The notes below the pieces were generated by a model. That model saw only the letters and a program-made list of their open reading frames with translations. It did no database searches and was not told where the DNA came from. From a virus, in IMG/VR virus record IMGVR_UViG_3300045135_002240, positions 1 to 44,410 of that record: 44,410 bases of DNA; one strand, 5' to 3'. Made by a program: the position numbers and the translations under genes. This document shows positions 17,101 to 27,300 of this stretch, piece by piece. Numbering within the stretch: the stretch's first letter is position 1; every line of letters begins with the position of its first letter.

Positions 17101-19806
17101 GAGGCTGCTGGTCGCGCCGTCGCAGAGACTTCTATCGCCGACGAAAGAAGACGTTCCTTAGCGATGAGAGGCCAGCAGGCCAGAAGTTTGATAGAGTCGA
17201 TGGCAAGAGAGCTTGGTGCAAAGCCAGAGTTTGACCTTTCTCTATTGCCAACAGACAAAATGTATCTGCTTGACAATACTCCTCAAGAACTTTTCGATAC
17301 GTATATCACAAAAGCTATAGACCAAAGAGCAGGCAGCTACTCGGGTAAGAATCCTACTTACTTGGTCTCTGTAGGGAAACGAGAAATTGGTGGTATAAGT
17401 AACTTTGAAGTCGATTGGTTTGAAAAGTCAGGCATCATGGACTGGTACGAAAATTCTTCGCCTGTTGCAAGCGGTGGCGCACTAGCTAGCATGATACCTA
17501 TTCAATTGGGCGCTTATATTGCCGCACAAAAGAAATATCTTGCGGATAAATCCTTAACGCGTGCTGACCTAAATCTCCAAAACTATGCTGGACTAGCTCA
17601 AGCACGAGGAATGTTTCTTGATGCTATGATTGAAAGGAACGAGGGATACAATAAACTTAAATCTTTGGTAGTTAAAAGACAAGAGAAAAGAGCTGCGGCT
17701 TCAGAGGCTGAAAAGAAAGAAACCGAGAAGAAAGCAGCCGAATTAAGTAGTGCTTTCCCAAACTATCCGAATGCTAAAGCTGAGTGGCTTCCGTATGCTG
17801 GCCAAAGTCAGGCTATGTTCGATTTTATTGACGGAATGACAGGTTCAAACAACCCACAGATAGATTCGGCCCTTGGAGGAGGCAAGCTAACGAGAATTCC
17901 AGATTGGTTCATTAACAACAATCCTGCTGACACGGAAGGAATTATTAAAGGGCAGGCCGGGTCTAAAGAATTTAATATACATCCTTCAGACTTTTACTCA
18001 TCTGACAAGCAGCCCGGATATAGACTTACAAGGCATCAATTTTCCGGAAGCACTAAAGCAAAGCTTTTGTCTCCTGTCAACAGAGACAGTCTACCAGCAG
18101 AAGCGACTGTTCAAGGTAAAGAAATATTCTTGAGCGGAGTACCATTAAGGGGAGGCGAAATCAAGTCAGGTCCGCAGGCGCAGCTGTACGTAGACAAAAA
18201 GCAAGCTAACATAGCAGCGTTCGAGCTTGTAGAGGGGCTTCTTCTTCAAGAAAGCGGCTTGATTAATAAAATAAATGCTGAAGCGTATGCAGAACATCAA
18301 AGAATAACTAATAGGCAGCCTCATGACAGTCGTCGTGCTGATGACCAAAGCACTGCAAAACTCAGACAACAAATGAGCGAGTATTTGTGGAGTCAGTATC
18401 TTAGCAACTACATGGGACCAAGCGACCTTGCAGATTATAAAGTTTCGGCGCTTAAGGAATTAGAAAAAACACTTAGACGTGGTGCTGAGGGAGTACTCTC
18501 TCCATTAGAAGGTGAAACCCGAGGAGCACAAGTAAGAAGACACTTTGATGCTTGGCTGGCTACAAACGCACGACCACAAACCTTTGAAAACGGGGGTATG
18601 ATTGGCGGTAGAAAGCATAGTGCAGGAGGAACAATAGTAGAAGCTGAAAGAGGCGAGTTTATCGTAAATGCACAATCAACTGCAAAGAATAGAGGGCTGC
18701 TAGAAGCCATCAATAGCGGGCGCGGAAGAAATGGCGTAAATAAAAATGGTCTCGCAAAAATGGCTAATGGAGGAGACCCCTTCAATCCATTCGCTCCACA
18801 AAGGGCTCCAAGCGGAAGAATCTTAACCGGTTACTCAGCAGTTGACGATGCTCGTGCTCGCCAAGAAGAGCTAGCTAAAAAGTTAGAAGAAGATAGGAAA
18901 GCAAGAGAGGCCGAAGAAGCTAGGGCCAGAGCTGAAGCTGAGAGAAAAGCAGAGGCTGAAAGAAAAAGAAAAGAAAGACTGCAAGCTGTTATTGCTTTTG
19001 AAAAAGAAAAAGAAGCTAGAGTACAGAGAGCTAAAGAAGTAAAGGCTGGCAGATTTTCTGGAACGCCTGAACAAATTAAAGCTTATGTTCAAAGTGGTAC
19101 TACTTTTGACCCTTCAGGAGTTATGAATATTGCAGGGGGTGGAGGTCCAGCAGCGGCAGGGCCGGGCTTTGGTGTAAACCCAAAAGGCAACAGAGATGCC
19201 GCGCCACTACCCAGAGGTGCAGCGGTAGCGGGAGTCCACGGTCGCCCCGGAGCAGGTACGGTAGCAGATATGCCGGGAGCAGTAGGCCCCGGAGCTCGTG
19301 GTGGCGGCGCTGGCGATGGAGGAGGAGCTCTGGGTGGAACAAAGGTAGAAGAACTTCTTCAGAAAATACTAGACGCTTTAACTGGTGGTGGCGATAAAGT
19401 TGAGGCGTTCAGGAAAAACAATCCTGTCTTGGCTTCCCGGCTTCCCGGTGGTGCAGGAGGTCCTGCTGGCGGCCAGTTCGCAGCGTTTGCAGAGACGATG
19501 AGACAAAGTGCAGCTACATTAAGCACTGCATTTGAACAATTTGGCACTACTGCCACCACAATAAGAGAGGCGGCAGATATATTTAATACCGCTGCTGACA
19601 AGATTACTCAGGCAGCACAGTCTCTGGCCAGTATTCCAGAAACCTTTACACACAAACATGACATGTCAGTCACCATAAGTAACGAAACAGGTTTTGCCGA
19701 CGCATTGGCAACGTCAATACAAGATAAGGTAGCTGAACAAGTCTTTGATAGAGTCAAAAATCTGTTGCCTCAAACAGACACACGCGGCGAAACATTTGGA
19801 GTTTAA
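8140..19806 (+). CDS. Giant tail tape measure protein (TP901 type), 3,888 aa
   Basis: It sets tail length and is threaded through the tube before DNA ejection. Residues about 130-450 carry a TP901-type tape measure core (EALKFERELIKVAQVTGST, SSTELLEVSRTLAQAGLSAN, ETKKALDALAKSALAP, FTRIQRPSTLKFLNQLGV). Four GG...D.VPA.LTPGEFV-like motifs occur near residues 600-625, 928-950, 1967-1990 and 3488-3510. A Gly/Ala hydrophobic stretch lies near 995-1035, helical regions across 1050-1800, a Pro/Gly/Gln linker near 2197-2250, an Ala/Glu/Arg/Lys coiled coil near 3570-3635, and a Gly-rich stretch near 3665-3740. At about 0.15 nm per residue the uncut protein would span roughly 580 nm. The ATG has a modest AGGA site. 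No lytic domain was recognised inside it. Confidence 0.92.
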   Translation: MAKPFNLTAQLNLVGPANLRPVVNNLRKQLSGINVNVNVNVSRGATRGVRALNKDVQELTRSLQLANAQASTLQATMSNLSKALANMAKNSKQTSSNLTNTGNAAKQVGQNVQQAANQMEEFGRISGLALRRYAGFTVATSLTFGFARAVSNAVGEALKFERELIKVAQVTGSTTNSLKSLTDEIGRLSTGLGVSSTELLEVSRTLAQAGLSANETKKALDALAKSALAPTFNDIRNTTEGVIAVMSQFGIRANDMEKVLGSLNAVAGSFAVEAEDLISVIRRTGGVFKAASGDIGSPIKQLNELVAVFTSVRATTRESAESIATGLRTIFTRIQRPSTLKFLNQLGVNLQDLEGKFVGPYKAMQLLNQALQSLDPRDVRFAKIVEQLGGFRQVGKLIPAIQQFGKAQEALGVAMAGQGSLARDAEKAQQSLLVQTQKVREEFLQLFRDITGDTTFQIFAKGALGLASSLIKLADSFRPILPMITALATIKAGSALKQFGTGFFGGLRSGGGAQAVGQNLASGATGSGSAAASQALQNITKANTVAIQANTKAVIANNIALNSLLRTQAGLRPARPMPAAPKRPRLGGQIYPRHFNSGGFVPGTGNYDSVPAMLTPGEFVVKKSAAQALGPDYLHSMNRKQRGGKIRRQRFANGGKVEVAVTDEDYGGVGYTVGDHGKSARRFGMMPKRSWSRKSIETVYNKIPANMLPAESRSKNDFVANVEKSSTSPVEIIASPYISYMNDNLDKVFEDAFETQYDAMVDNVLKAGFNAPSAQSLSQAVGNEPSFEEIKAALTKELQPGTISGLMFQGFTNAFTRTQPADDTGSGRWDLFPSTRPELFKEMFDEGISKVTYADNKNKIDSNSVASIVDKAISTGLTFKVTGRVQDDGLSEEAAALEARAEQQFRDVEPRVARGKVKAKRDAVKKASGGPIAGSDTVPALLTPGEFVINRESASRIGLGNLTKMNRGEIAGYASGGLVTGSRHTYGPGVDPTSLLLATGTIATMTGSMVDSPGISAAGAGLAGGATGMALLGAEATKTSKAITFLASGAFAAYDAFIKAENELKKLEAQEKIDSALEDVSHVMEKFAGSIETQTQRLETSFSKLNAAVQRSIEAQVTDAQGAFTAIRGLLGSNNALATRIENQVGFLNLLVADISDFFTGGNRGGELRERGLEQSIAAEAAVAAPAAEAARGTLQAKIREQALRDQAVGIDIQSDEATDIDFRTANKEQIQAMMAGEEDFIKLRIKLQQMVNDGTIDAAQANEQLNNFMRERIRQLEQETEMLIIAEQAAENFAEAIDLMQKRFNAVAAVAVRVGEEMENMNASMGRNIGAAQGQASFGFDENQFSSVFSNMAAYTQAEIASSINNLGSATGLAGNESFDELANVVSTTTSLQAQLPQLIQESLNESGGALSDDFANTLEAKITEATGGADDPVVQEMLNSIITSITAGEGRQDDIGQEAINNLVNQSMEKLSERAEVASKAMEELAKVMDEQMKRLAEAINTQAGLIQAANVAQERVNQIAFRQAQQMAELTGAELTLDQLFAPFESQLKSLTGGLTDPNAIANQRATLEAERRELESKMSQTAPGSDEMGALASEAAQVTAALNETHAALELLASDTTRQAALVQKLNKLNEARSGAQNIMEAILTGDPQELMKFTRGMNLVAAQQSGMLNTSMLGNDDRALLFQMFKMLQPLAGADAGLGIPKDAFSTGGLIGAMMGDFGLDGGPAMAGFNMLATTNKGESGQERVLLQQLNVVNGEQLAAAKELATIQANIEHEHGQHLANMPARFAAELATHIDRIVSEINIQHAGETSGVVVPSARQPGDTSGFVSGPDGIMAPVAGTAGAAFAPADAFSTSVASQPIAGGGSGQATIVSMGNPADWGLLHSGQISADGTFEKPYALMDAADASTLMTGEHGITKDGAIWKGLLKGGKAEKEKTGFLDSLLMKRRRPDQEVLEKLAGKTVPGVGDTDKVAALLTPEEYVVNKRASMNNRGILETINALGASRKFRLVAARRGGVIGLNTGGAAEETLGNLRIRGPQQDDSLGVLPTIDSWISSVMSSIGLGDTWESLSQETQDMIAAITGVSTVVGGGVATVKGGKGLANLPVYGFRKLTGRPTGRLNEIIKLANAGNLEELKKKSLLRRKNRYSTADINAILDHPNWAKPGNKRQLSSQGVSNLEDILQDRGVSRTATTKQPPIPGGKKPPPIPGGGGGTSGGGAAAQTQPQKPTKPQTGTSARTQAQAQQNVKTGKSFNQRVDDLKKWYGKYRAGKAQLPKWLRFLEPAWGGEVAGEFFTSNKLGASVSEMFNKLDRFAEELSVTYYETKPPVKTSATATNKIVPIRNRPTLNLAEGYQTVSLGPGQGSVQTYRPGYQGPAGADGKPLRTQPLTVRAPQATEIPDIYTGPKPPVIKKVSPPATVMSQADLGPNSIKISDTDVKVRPRRDLVPSNFTNAPTRETVVLAQASDDLALARNLNPSKNFRSRYMQVESETRRLLNQIDEIKARPFELPEWYRREPKTPGLNQMIGDIRANTPKPKPSMTPANQKALAEAEELLSAARARRAILDAELSSLRAQGVKVSRVSGEFGRTFDVPINELDDATFKKLYSKNVPIRRPGTQEKILQSLADIDVPQVSTDFGPASSRIQSPSKVTSGPNKGNKPTGRGDLPSNLSDDLLTKLDNVKSSTAASSASKIRTTNAAKAARGAGLLLEAAMIFGEAGAYAVEGHLAKTEYLDNAKAAFDLMVKEQTAQGAFEGFTKEEIEREIELKRRAYMRPYLEAANYLGGEGGVGSTLATGGKRALLSLADFGVMGAEALSEALTLGNYESISFNGKELKKVGSVKKRAGKGDALMYMAWKHSNGIHNFPALADWRIQGTPIEHQGQPVFNPLGYIDGPHYKKVPEIDSERLAGIITDEERKTWMAYGTNPFLPEAEKPTMEEKKRQDKLKAYASRTKRTYSTALTPEEQAKLDRGEVYYDVPIFEQVSEAAGRAVAETSIADERRRSLAMRGQQARSLIESMARELGAKPEFDLSLLPTDKMYLLDNTPQELFDTYITKAIDQRAGSYSGKNPTYLVSVGKREIGGISNFEVDWFEKSGIMDWYENSSPVASGGALASMIPIQLGAYIAAQKKYLADKSLTRADLNLQNYAGLAQARGMFLDAMIERNEGYNKLKSLVVKRQEKRAAASEAEKKETEKKAAELSSAFPNYPNAKAEWLPYAGQSQAMFDFIDGMTGSNNPQIDSALGGGKLTRIPDWFINNNPADTEGIIKGQAGSKEFNIHPSDFYSSDKQPGYRLTRHQFSGSTKAKLLSPVNRDSLPAEATVQGKEIFLSGVPLRGGEIKSGPQAQLYVDKKQANIAAFELVEGLLLQESGLINKINAEAYAEHQRITNRQPHDSRRADDQSTAKLRQQMSEYLWSQYLSNYMGPSDLADYKVSALKELEKTLRRGAEGVLSPLEGETRGAQVRRHFDAWLATNARPQTFENGGMIGGRKHSAGGTIVEAERGEFIVNAQSTAKNRGLLEAINSGRGRNGVNKNGLAKMANGGDPFNPFAPQRAPSGRILTGYSAVDDARARQEELAKKLEEDRKAREAEEARARAEAERKAEAERKRKERLQAVIAFEKEKEARVQRAKEVKAGRFSGTPEQIKAYVQSGTTFDPSGVMNIAGGGGPAAAGPGFGVNPKGNRDAAPLPRGAAVAGVHGRPGAGTVADMPGAVGPGARGGGAGDGGGALGGTKVEELLQKILDALTGGGDKVEAFRKNNPVLASRLPGGAGGPAGGQFAAFAETMRQSAATLSTAFEQFGTTATTIREAADIFNTAADKITQAAQSLASIPETFTHKHDMSVTISNETGFADALATSIQDKVAEQVFDRVKNLLPQTDTRGETFGV

Positions 19807-19809
19807 ATA

Positions 19810-21387
19810 ATGGGTGCTTTTAATCTTAGCGCAGAAGACCTTGCAGACTTAGGGCTGACTAACAGCACTTATATGCAATACGGTAAATATACGTTTACCC
19901 CTATCCCTCTTATAAGTATGGGAAAGGAAATTACCAGAACACCTGCTGGTCTTACTCTTAGCGAAGTAAACAGTATGACTCTTCAGGGTACACTGACAAC
20001 GTACCCTACAGGCGCAGGTAGCATATCTGACATAGTAAAGTTGCAAGACGACCTTAAAGAAGCTTTCGCTCCAACTGGGCTTGGCGCTGAGTTAATTGTT
20101 AGGTGTGGAGAGTCAGAACTCATAGCAATTAGACCTCTTGTAAAATCTATCAATTTTACTGAAGGCACTTGGGTAGATAGGTCAGACTATACTATTGAGC
20201 TAGAGTATTATGCTAGTGGAGATAGTGCTCCGGTAGACCAAGTCAGAGATTTTTCTGAAACTTTTAGCATAGAAAAAAGCGACCAAAATTGCTATTCCAT
20301 AACTTGGCTTGACGACGATAACCCAGCAGGCGCAACTACAGACGCAGCTCCTGAAGCATTCACTGTAACACACAGCATATCTGCAGTAGGTGTTCCTGAG
20401 TTTGATGGAGGAGGCATAAAAAAACAGGCTCATGTAGCTGCAAGTGGTTTTATAAAAGAAAGAGTTGGCTACAATGCGCTTATGGAGGCTGGTGTACTTC
20501 AGAATACTTCTTTAGGCTTTGAAGCTCAAGATGGCAGCAATGCAGGAAAGCCTATAGTATTCAATCAAAGTAGAAGTGTACAAATTGATAAAAATGCTGG
20601 AAGTTATAGTGTTACTGATACTTATACTCTATATCCAGACTCTCTAAACTTTGCCTCTGGCGTAAATACTCTTGGGGCACATGACGCATGGAACGCCGAT
20701 GTATCCAAGACAACCGATTCAAGTCTGGTCACAGTATCTTTGGCAGGTACGATTACAGGCTCCGCATCTGGAACCTTTGGAGGTGCTGCTGGCTACAGTG
20801 CGGCTAAATGCAAGTACGAGAATGCGGCAGACTACTTTGCAGAGTTTGATTTAGAGGCCGCAAGTTTTCAAAGAGCTCGTTACTTTGCCGATGCCGCTGT
20901 CGATAGAGACATTCAAATTAACAGAAATCCTGTTAGCACATCAATAGGTCACAACCCTTCGCAGGGAACTATTTCTTATTCTTTTGTCTTTGATACACGG
21001 CCTTCAGGTTGTTTAGAGAACGCACTTAAATCAGAAATTCAAATATCAGAGACCAAACCAAACGATGTCTATGCAGAACTCACTGTGCTAGGGCGCACGT
21101 CTGGTCCTGTTCTGCAAAGCATGGGTACTATTACATCAAGTAAAAGAGACGTGTCTTTAGATGCAACGATGCCTGTTGGCACTATTAACTGTGCTTGTAC
21201 AGGGGTGGTCGACACATCTCCATCTGCTGATGCCCAGACTTTGATGGAGCAATATAGACCTGACAATTGTGGTATAGATTGTTTGACCATATTTAAACAC
21301 ACAGACACTGAAAACTGGAATCCCACTACAGGTAAGTATAGTAGGCAAATGGGATGGACATACACAACTTGTGAAGACTGCCCGTAA
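19810..21387 (+). CDS. Putative distal tail protein, 525 aa
   Basis: It follows the tape measure gene by three bases with GGAG just inside that gene. The N-terminus (residues 1-140) reads as a beta-rich ring-forming domain with YGKYTFTPIPLISMGKEI, SEVNSMTLQGTLTTYP, LQDDLKEAFAP and DRSDYTIELEYYASG. The middle is beta-rich with Ser/Gly repeats, and the C-terminal 70 residues contain seven cysteines (CACTG, CGIDC, TTCEDC). The gene after the tape measure is normally the distal tail (Dit) protein, which joins tube to tip, and the size allows extra domains. The assignment rests on position; sequence motifs alone do not prove it. Confidence 0.6.
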   Translation: MGAFNLSAEDLADLGLTNSTYMQYGKYTFTPIPLISMGKEITRTPAGLTLSEVNSMTLQGTLTTYPTGAGSISDIVKLQDDLKEAFAPTGLGAELIVRCGESELIAIRPLVKSINFTEGTWVDRSDYTIELEYYASGDSAPVDQVRDFSETFSIEKSDQNCYSITWLDDDNPAGATTDAAPEAFTVTHSISAVGVPEFDGGGIKKQAHVAASGFIKERVGYNALMEAGVLQNTSLGFEAQDGSNAGKPIVFNQSRSVQIDKNAGSYSVTDTYTLYPDSLNFASGVNTLGAHDAWNADVSKTTDSSLVTVSLAGTITGSASGTFGGAAGYSAAKCKYENAADYFAEFDLEAASFQRARYFADAAVDRDIQINRNPVSTSIGHNPSQGTISYSFVFDTRPSGCLENALKSEIQISETKPNDVYAELTVLGRTSGPVLQSMGTITSSKRDVSLDATMPVGTINCACTGVVDTSPSADAQTLMEQYRPDNCGIDCLTIFKHTDTENWNPTTGKYSRQMGWTYTTCEDCP

Positions 21388-21396
21388 GGAAGTGAA

Positions 21397-24300
21397 ATGC
21401 TAGGTGGACTATTAGGTAACGCCCTCTTTGGGGGTTCAGAAAGAGGTTTTGTAGCGCCCTCAGCAGGTGACGGGGATGCTACGAACACCACTTTAGGTCC
21501 ACCTATTGGAGACAGCTTTTTAGCTGATAAGGGTAGCGTAACTGGCATTAATGGGCAAGGCAAGCCTGTAGACGAGAATGGCTCAGAAGTCGTACCAAGT
21601 CCCGGAGGCTCTTCTCTATTTTTGCCCGGAGATATATGGGGAGGTAACTTTGGGCAGGGGCAAGGAATATATTCACCTCAAACACAAGGTACTGGTCCCG
21701 GTCCAATTCTTGCAAGCAAAAGAACTGCTATACTTTGCCCCGGTGATGAAGAGATAAAACATACTCTTTTCTTTGGCGCTTCTGTAATGGATTTTGCTGT
21801 GACCCTTGGCTACGGCGAGCAAAGCAGCTCCTTAACAGTAAGACTTGTCGAGGATGAATGCGAAGGCACTCCTAAAATTTATTATCAAGGCCACGACAGG
21901 CTCGGGTTAAACAATCAGAGCACTCTAGAAGAGGTCAGCACAACTAAAGCTGATAAATTCATGCCACCAAAAGTTGGCAGTGCCGTCTACTTTAGGATGG
22001 CCAACTATGAATTTTGTGGTATTTTTCAAAGCTTTACAAAATCAAGAGGTACAGGTGGTAAGCCTGTATACACGGTTACACTCCTAGACCCAAGAGAACT
22101 ACTAGCTGGTGTCAACCTAATTATTGCTGATGAATATACCGACGCTGCCCTTACTCCGAATATTATTAACGTATTCGCAATTATGGAACAATACGGTATT
22201 CCTTGCCCAAGTACAGAAGGAGGCGCTTTTGGCGGGGCAGGTTCAATTGAAGAGGGTATGCCTTGGAACAATATATATACAGGCCTGATGATATCTCAGT
22301 CTGGGCTTTCTGCATTTAGCGGTATAACTCCCAAAAGACCTAGGATGGGTGGTTGTGAGTTTCATTTAGACCTTACTAATCTTCCGGTTCCTCCTGATGA
22401 CTATAGGATTTCAGGAACAAATGTCAGTGTTCTCGATGCAGTCTCTCAGTTGTGCGAAGATGCTGGTTTTGAGTTCTTCATAGACTTGATACCAGCGGTT
22501 GTTAGGCATCAACAAGGTTATTATTACACAGTCCTTATACTTAAAGTTAGATGTGTAGACAGAACCTCTCAGCCAAACCTAGATGCTATAGAGAATTTTA
22601 TAGATGACCCAGATAATTTGGTCATGGAAAGTTCTAATGGTCGTGAGTTTAGAAATGATGTAACAAGCGCCATGATTATTGGTGGCAAAAAGACTGGCAT
22701 ATATGAATGTGAATGTCCGGGGTTTACATCGGGCTGTAGTATTACCGGCATACAGCCTTACTGGGGCGTTGACGACAACGAAAATTTAATTACAGGTTGC
22801 CGACAACCTAGTAACGGTGAATATTTTATAACAGTTTCTACAACCAACCTAAATGCAACTTTAGATTTAAACCTTCCATTTGCGACTTATACTATTACCG
22901 AGTCTGAAATGAGAGCTGCCCTTATGGGAGAAAAGGCTTGGACTGGTTGGATTACAGCAAATCAACATCCTATTAGCACACTCTTCTTTGGCAACAAGCC
23001 TATGCAAGTATGGGCATTTGATGCACTTAAAAATGTTTTACAAAAGGTAAAAAATAATAATGGAAATGTGGGAGGCAACGCACCTAATATTAAGCCTCAG
23101 CACTTTGTACAAGCCAACAACGCTATCAGAAATTATGTGAGCAAGTCCTTCGCCCAAAATTCGGGCGAAAAAGCAATGGAAGACCTAAAAAGAGTGTTTT
23201 CTTGGGTGCAAGGTTTTGCCAGAAGATATGGCAAGGAATGGATTGTCCCTCTTCAGGGTATATGCAATGTCGTTGACAGAACATCCGGAACACCTAGAGT
23301 AGCAGCTCATCCAACAGACAAAGGCTGGACAGACAATACCAACATTCTTCATTTAGGTGCTCCTTTAGCAAAGACGATATTTGGTGGAGATGATGCGGAC
23401 GGAAGATTAACTGCTTTTGTAAGATACAACCTATACAATGGAGGTTCCTTTGGAAGTGGGTTTGGGGGAGCTTCTGTAGCTGCTGGTAGAAGGCTTGATT
23501 TTAGCAAGCTAACCAAAGGTGAATATTATTCTAATAATCAAGCAGTATGGATTAAAGCAAATAGCACTAATGAGATATCCTATCTTAACAATAAAAATAA
23601 AATTGGTCCTCACGCAATATTAAAAGTATCTGCTCCTTTAACTTCTAAACCTACAGAAGAAGGGGTAAATGAAGCTTATGCAGCACTCTCAAGAGTCATA
23701 GAGATAGTTCAGGGTGGCAATAAACAACAAGCTCAAGCTGCCGCAGAGCAGATAAGAAAAGGTATCGGTTCAAACTGGACAAATATTGGTATGAGCGACC
23801 AATCCATGATTCCTGTGGCTGCCGCTATACCAATTCAATACGAAGGTGCGACCTATGGCCCATGGGAAACTAGCGGAGCTTCTGACGGAAAAACAAGAGT
23901 TCAGGTGGACGACAGCTTAGTTCCTTGGAATTATGCTGGTCATGTTCTCTTGAATCAAGCCGGACAAAACTTGGCCGACCAGCAAGTTACAAATATGCAG
24001 CAAGCTGAAATGGGAAGTATAAAAGTTCCCGGTTTACCAAACAAAATTAAAATTGGTCACGAGCTAAACCAAATAAATTCTGACTTTGCTCTCGTGGAAA
24101 ACAGAAGCGTCTCCTCTATTGGCATAGTTGGGGGTGGTCAGCTTTCAGGTTTGTCTAGATACTACTACATTGATGAGCCAACTATGAATAATAGTTTTGG
24201 GCCAAATATAACAGGTATTCAAATAACTATAGGCACAGCTGGCGTAACAACCACATATAACTTTAGAACCTACACGCCTAAGTTCGCTAGATTTGCAAAA

Positions 24301-27300
24301 CTCAATGCAGAACGACTTAAAAAACTAGCTAGAGCAAGGATTGCCGCAGCCAAAGAGCAAAGAAAACTTAACCTCAAAGCCCTTCAACTTCAAGGCAAAG
24401 GCTTCAGAGGAATTCCCGGAATGGGAGGTTTCACCGGAGGTGGAGGCGGAGGAGGAGCTGCTGGGCAAGGAGGTGGCGAAGGTGACGGAAGACACCAACA
24501 AGGCCAAAGAGTTGGTAAAGAGCAGGGAGCTTCTGCTGGTGGTAGCGTGGCGATTGCTGCTAAAGCAACTTCCATGACAACCGCAGATAGGCAACAGGGT
24601 GTCTCTGTAGATATAGCGTTCTTGCCCGGAGGAGAGTTGCAGACAGTTCTTGATGATGATTATGACCAAAAAGCAATAGCTGGTATTGAGTCGCTTCTTT
24701 ATCCTGTTTCTCTTGGTGGAGATGCCGACCTTCCTCCTCTCGCTTTCTCTGCCGGAGGAGGTTCCGTGGCCAGCAGACCAAATGGGCCATACAACGGAGC
24801 TGCAAGTACGAGAGACCAATTACATGATGGTAGCTATGATATAGATGGGCTGCACGCTCAACCTTGGCAGAACCCTAACGGATTTAGTTTCTCCAGTCTT
24901 CAAAATGATAATCTTGGAAAATCAAGAAATGAAATTAATGAAGGTCATGGAAACGACTTAGTTGCCAGAGGAGACGAGCCTCCAGAATCATCTCTGTTTA
25001 GCGAAGTGGCTGAGCATCATGGTCAAAGCGAAGCTTATTCTGATGATTACAGATTCTTAGCACTTAAGGGTCCGATTATGATTCACGGCTGGGGCTATGA
25101 CCTGCAAGGAAAGCCTATACCTAATGCCGCAGATACTGCTGGTGGAGCTGCTGCTGGTAGCTTTACAACGACAGGTTTAGAAGATAAGTTTTTACCGGGT
25201 TTCTTGAGAAATTCTCACACATGGCCAACTGCTCCTTTAGATTTGAGGTTTGACAGAGAAAGAGGTGTTTGGACAACACCTCAACCTCCTAGATTTGCAC
25301 AGGTTATTTTAGAAAAGTGCGGCAAACAGCCAAACGTATTAGCACCCGGAGAAGAAACTGTCAGCCCTAAGGATTGCGCTGACGGTAAACTAACAGCCAA
25401 AGAAGTAGACGGAACCTCTCCTGCAGCTTGGGATGAAGATGGGGCAAACGCAAATGGCGACAAGTATTTAATTGTAAGAAATGATGGCGATAATCCTATA
25501 CCTGTAGGTAAAAAGTTCAAAGTCTACTGGGACAATTTTATTGGTAGATGGTTACCTTTTGGAAGTGCCTCAAGCAGCGAGGATATTGTTGTTGCTAAGA
25601 TGACTGACAACATGGAGCCTGACCAAAACGGAGAGGCAGAAATTGTTTGTCCTACTTCTCGTGCAGGCGAAATGATTGATGTGGTTAATACTCTTAAACA
25701 ACCAATCGCAAAAGAAAAACACATAATAGCTTGGAATATAAACGATGAGTGCGATGACCCATGTGCTGATACATGCCCTCCGCCTAGCTCCGGCTCTTCT
25801 TCTAGCTCTTCTTCTAGTTCTAGCTCTAGCACACAACTTGACTCTTGCTATAGAGTCTTACAGGCAGAATTTTGTCCTCTAAATGTTGTTACTTCTGTTT
25901 ATGTAGAAGAAAGATATGATGCACTTTATAGCAACTTGACATCTGGAGGAAGTACGGAAGCAAATGCGAACCCCGGTTGTAAAAAAGCTATGAGGAATGA
26001 CATTAGCATTTGTGATAAGAAGATTGCTGTAAAAGTTTGGGTTGATGAATATGCTCAAACATGTCAGAGTCCTGTTGTTACTAGCTTGTGTGGAGGCAGC
26101 ACAACACCCCCTACTACACCTCAGCCACGACCGTGTCCTCCATATTGTGGGCCCGGAGGAGGTCCCGGAGGAGGCGGCGGAGGCGGCGGAGGCGGCACTG
26201 GGCCCGGAGGAGGTCCCGGAGGAGGCGGTCCAGACCCACCAGCTCCACCTCAGAACCCTGATGAATTTTGTTTAACTGGGGGCGGAGCTGTAAATGCTCC
26301 AAATCTAGAGGGCTCATGCTGTACTTATACTGACGAAGACGGCAATAAGAAAATCATTCCTATTGATGACATATTGCCTGAACCCGGACAGACCACTAGC
26401 TCTGATAGGTGTGTGCTTGATAAAAATTCAACTATTGTTGGTGCGACGCCAGAAAACGGCGAACATGGACTTGGTGGTACAATTGGTACTTGTGCTAATG
26501 TTGAAGACTGTGTCATTGAATATACTCAAGATGGAAATGATATAGTCATGGTAGTTAGGTCCTACTGTGATGGAGAGGCTGTTGACCCAGATTTAAATGA
26601 AGATTGCGTAGGAGGCCCAGATTTCCATTGTTGTTGTTGTGATTTGACAAATAGCGACCTAATAACAAACGACTTAAACGATTGTTGTAGTATTATACCT
26701 ATAAATCTTGCATTCACTAGAAATGACTGCCAAGGTCTCGGAGGTGAGGTAGTAACCTGTCCTGCAAACAAGTTCCCTGCTTGTCAAGACAAAACTTGTC
26801 CAGCAGAAGGAGAAGAACCAGACGATGAGGACACAGGTGCCTGTTGTCTTTACGAAAACCCAGAGCTAACCTTGGTCTGCAAACCAATTGGAAATGGTGA
26901 TGCTGGCACTGTAACTAGAGAAGATTGTGAGGCTTTTGTTCATCCTCAAACTGGTAACCAAGGACAGGTTATTGATTGTGAGAACTGTCCTGAAGTTCCA
27001 GACCCAATCGTTCCGGGTTTTTCAGGAGGTTGTACTACGGAGTATAGAGGAGGTTTAGACAGCCAAAATTATCCCGGTCCTATTCCGGGAGCAACTATTT
27101 GTGGCCCCGGCACAAAAGACACTGATTGTGATATGATTTGGGACAACGAGGAGATTAACCATTGGCTTGGGATTGACACCAGTGTCGAAGGTGCCATTAC
27201 AGGAGGAATCGACTGCCCAGAGTGTCTGGTCTGTAAAACCGATAGCGATGACATTCCTTTTGTCAATATACCAGCTTTCAGTCTAGCTGAGAAAGCCGCC

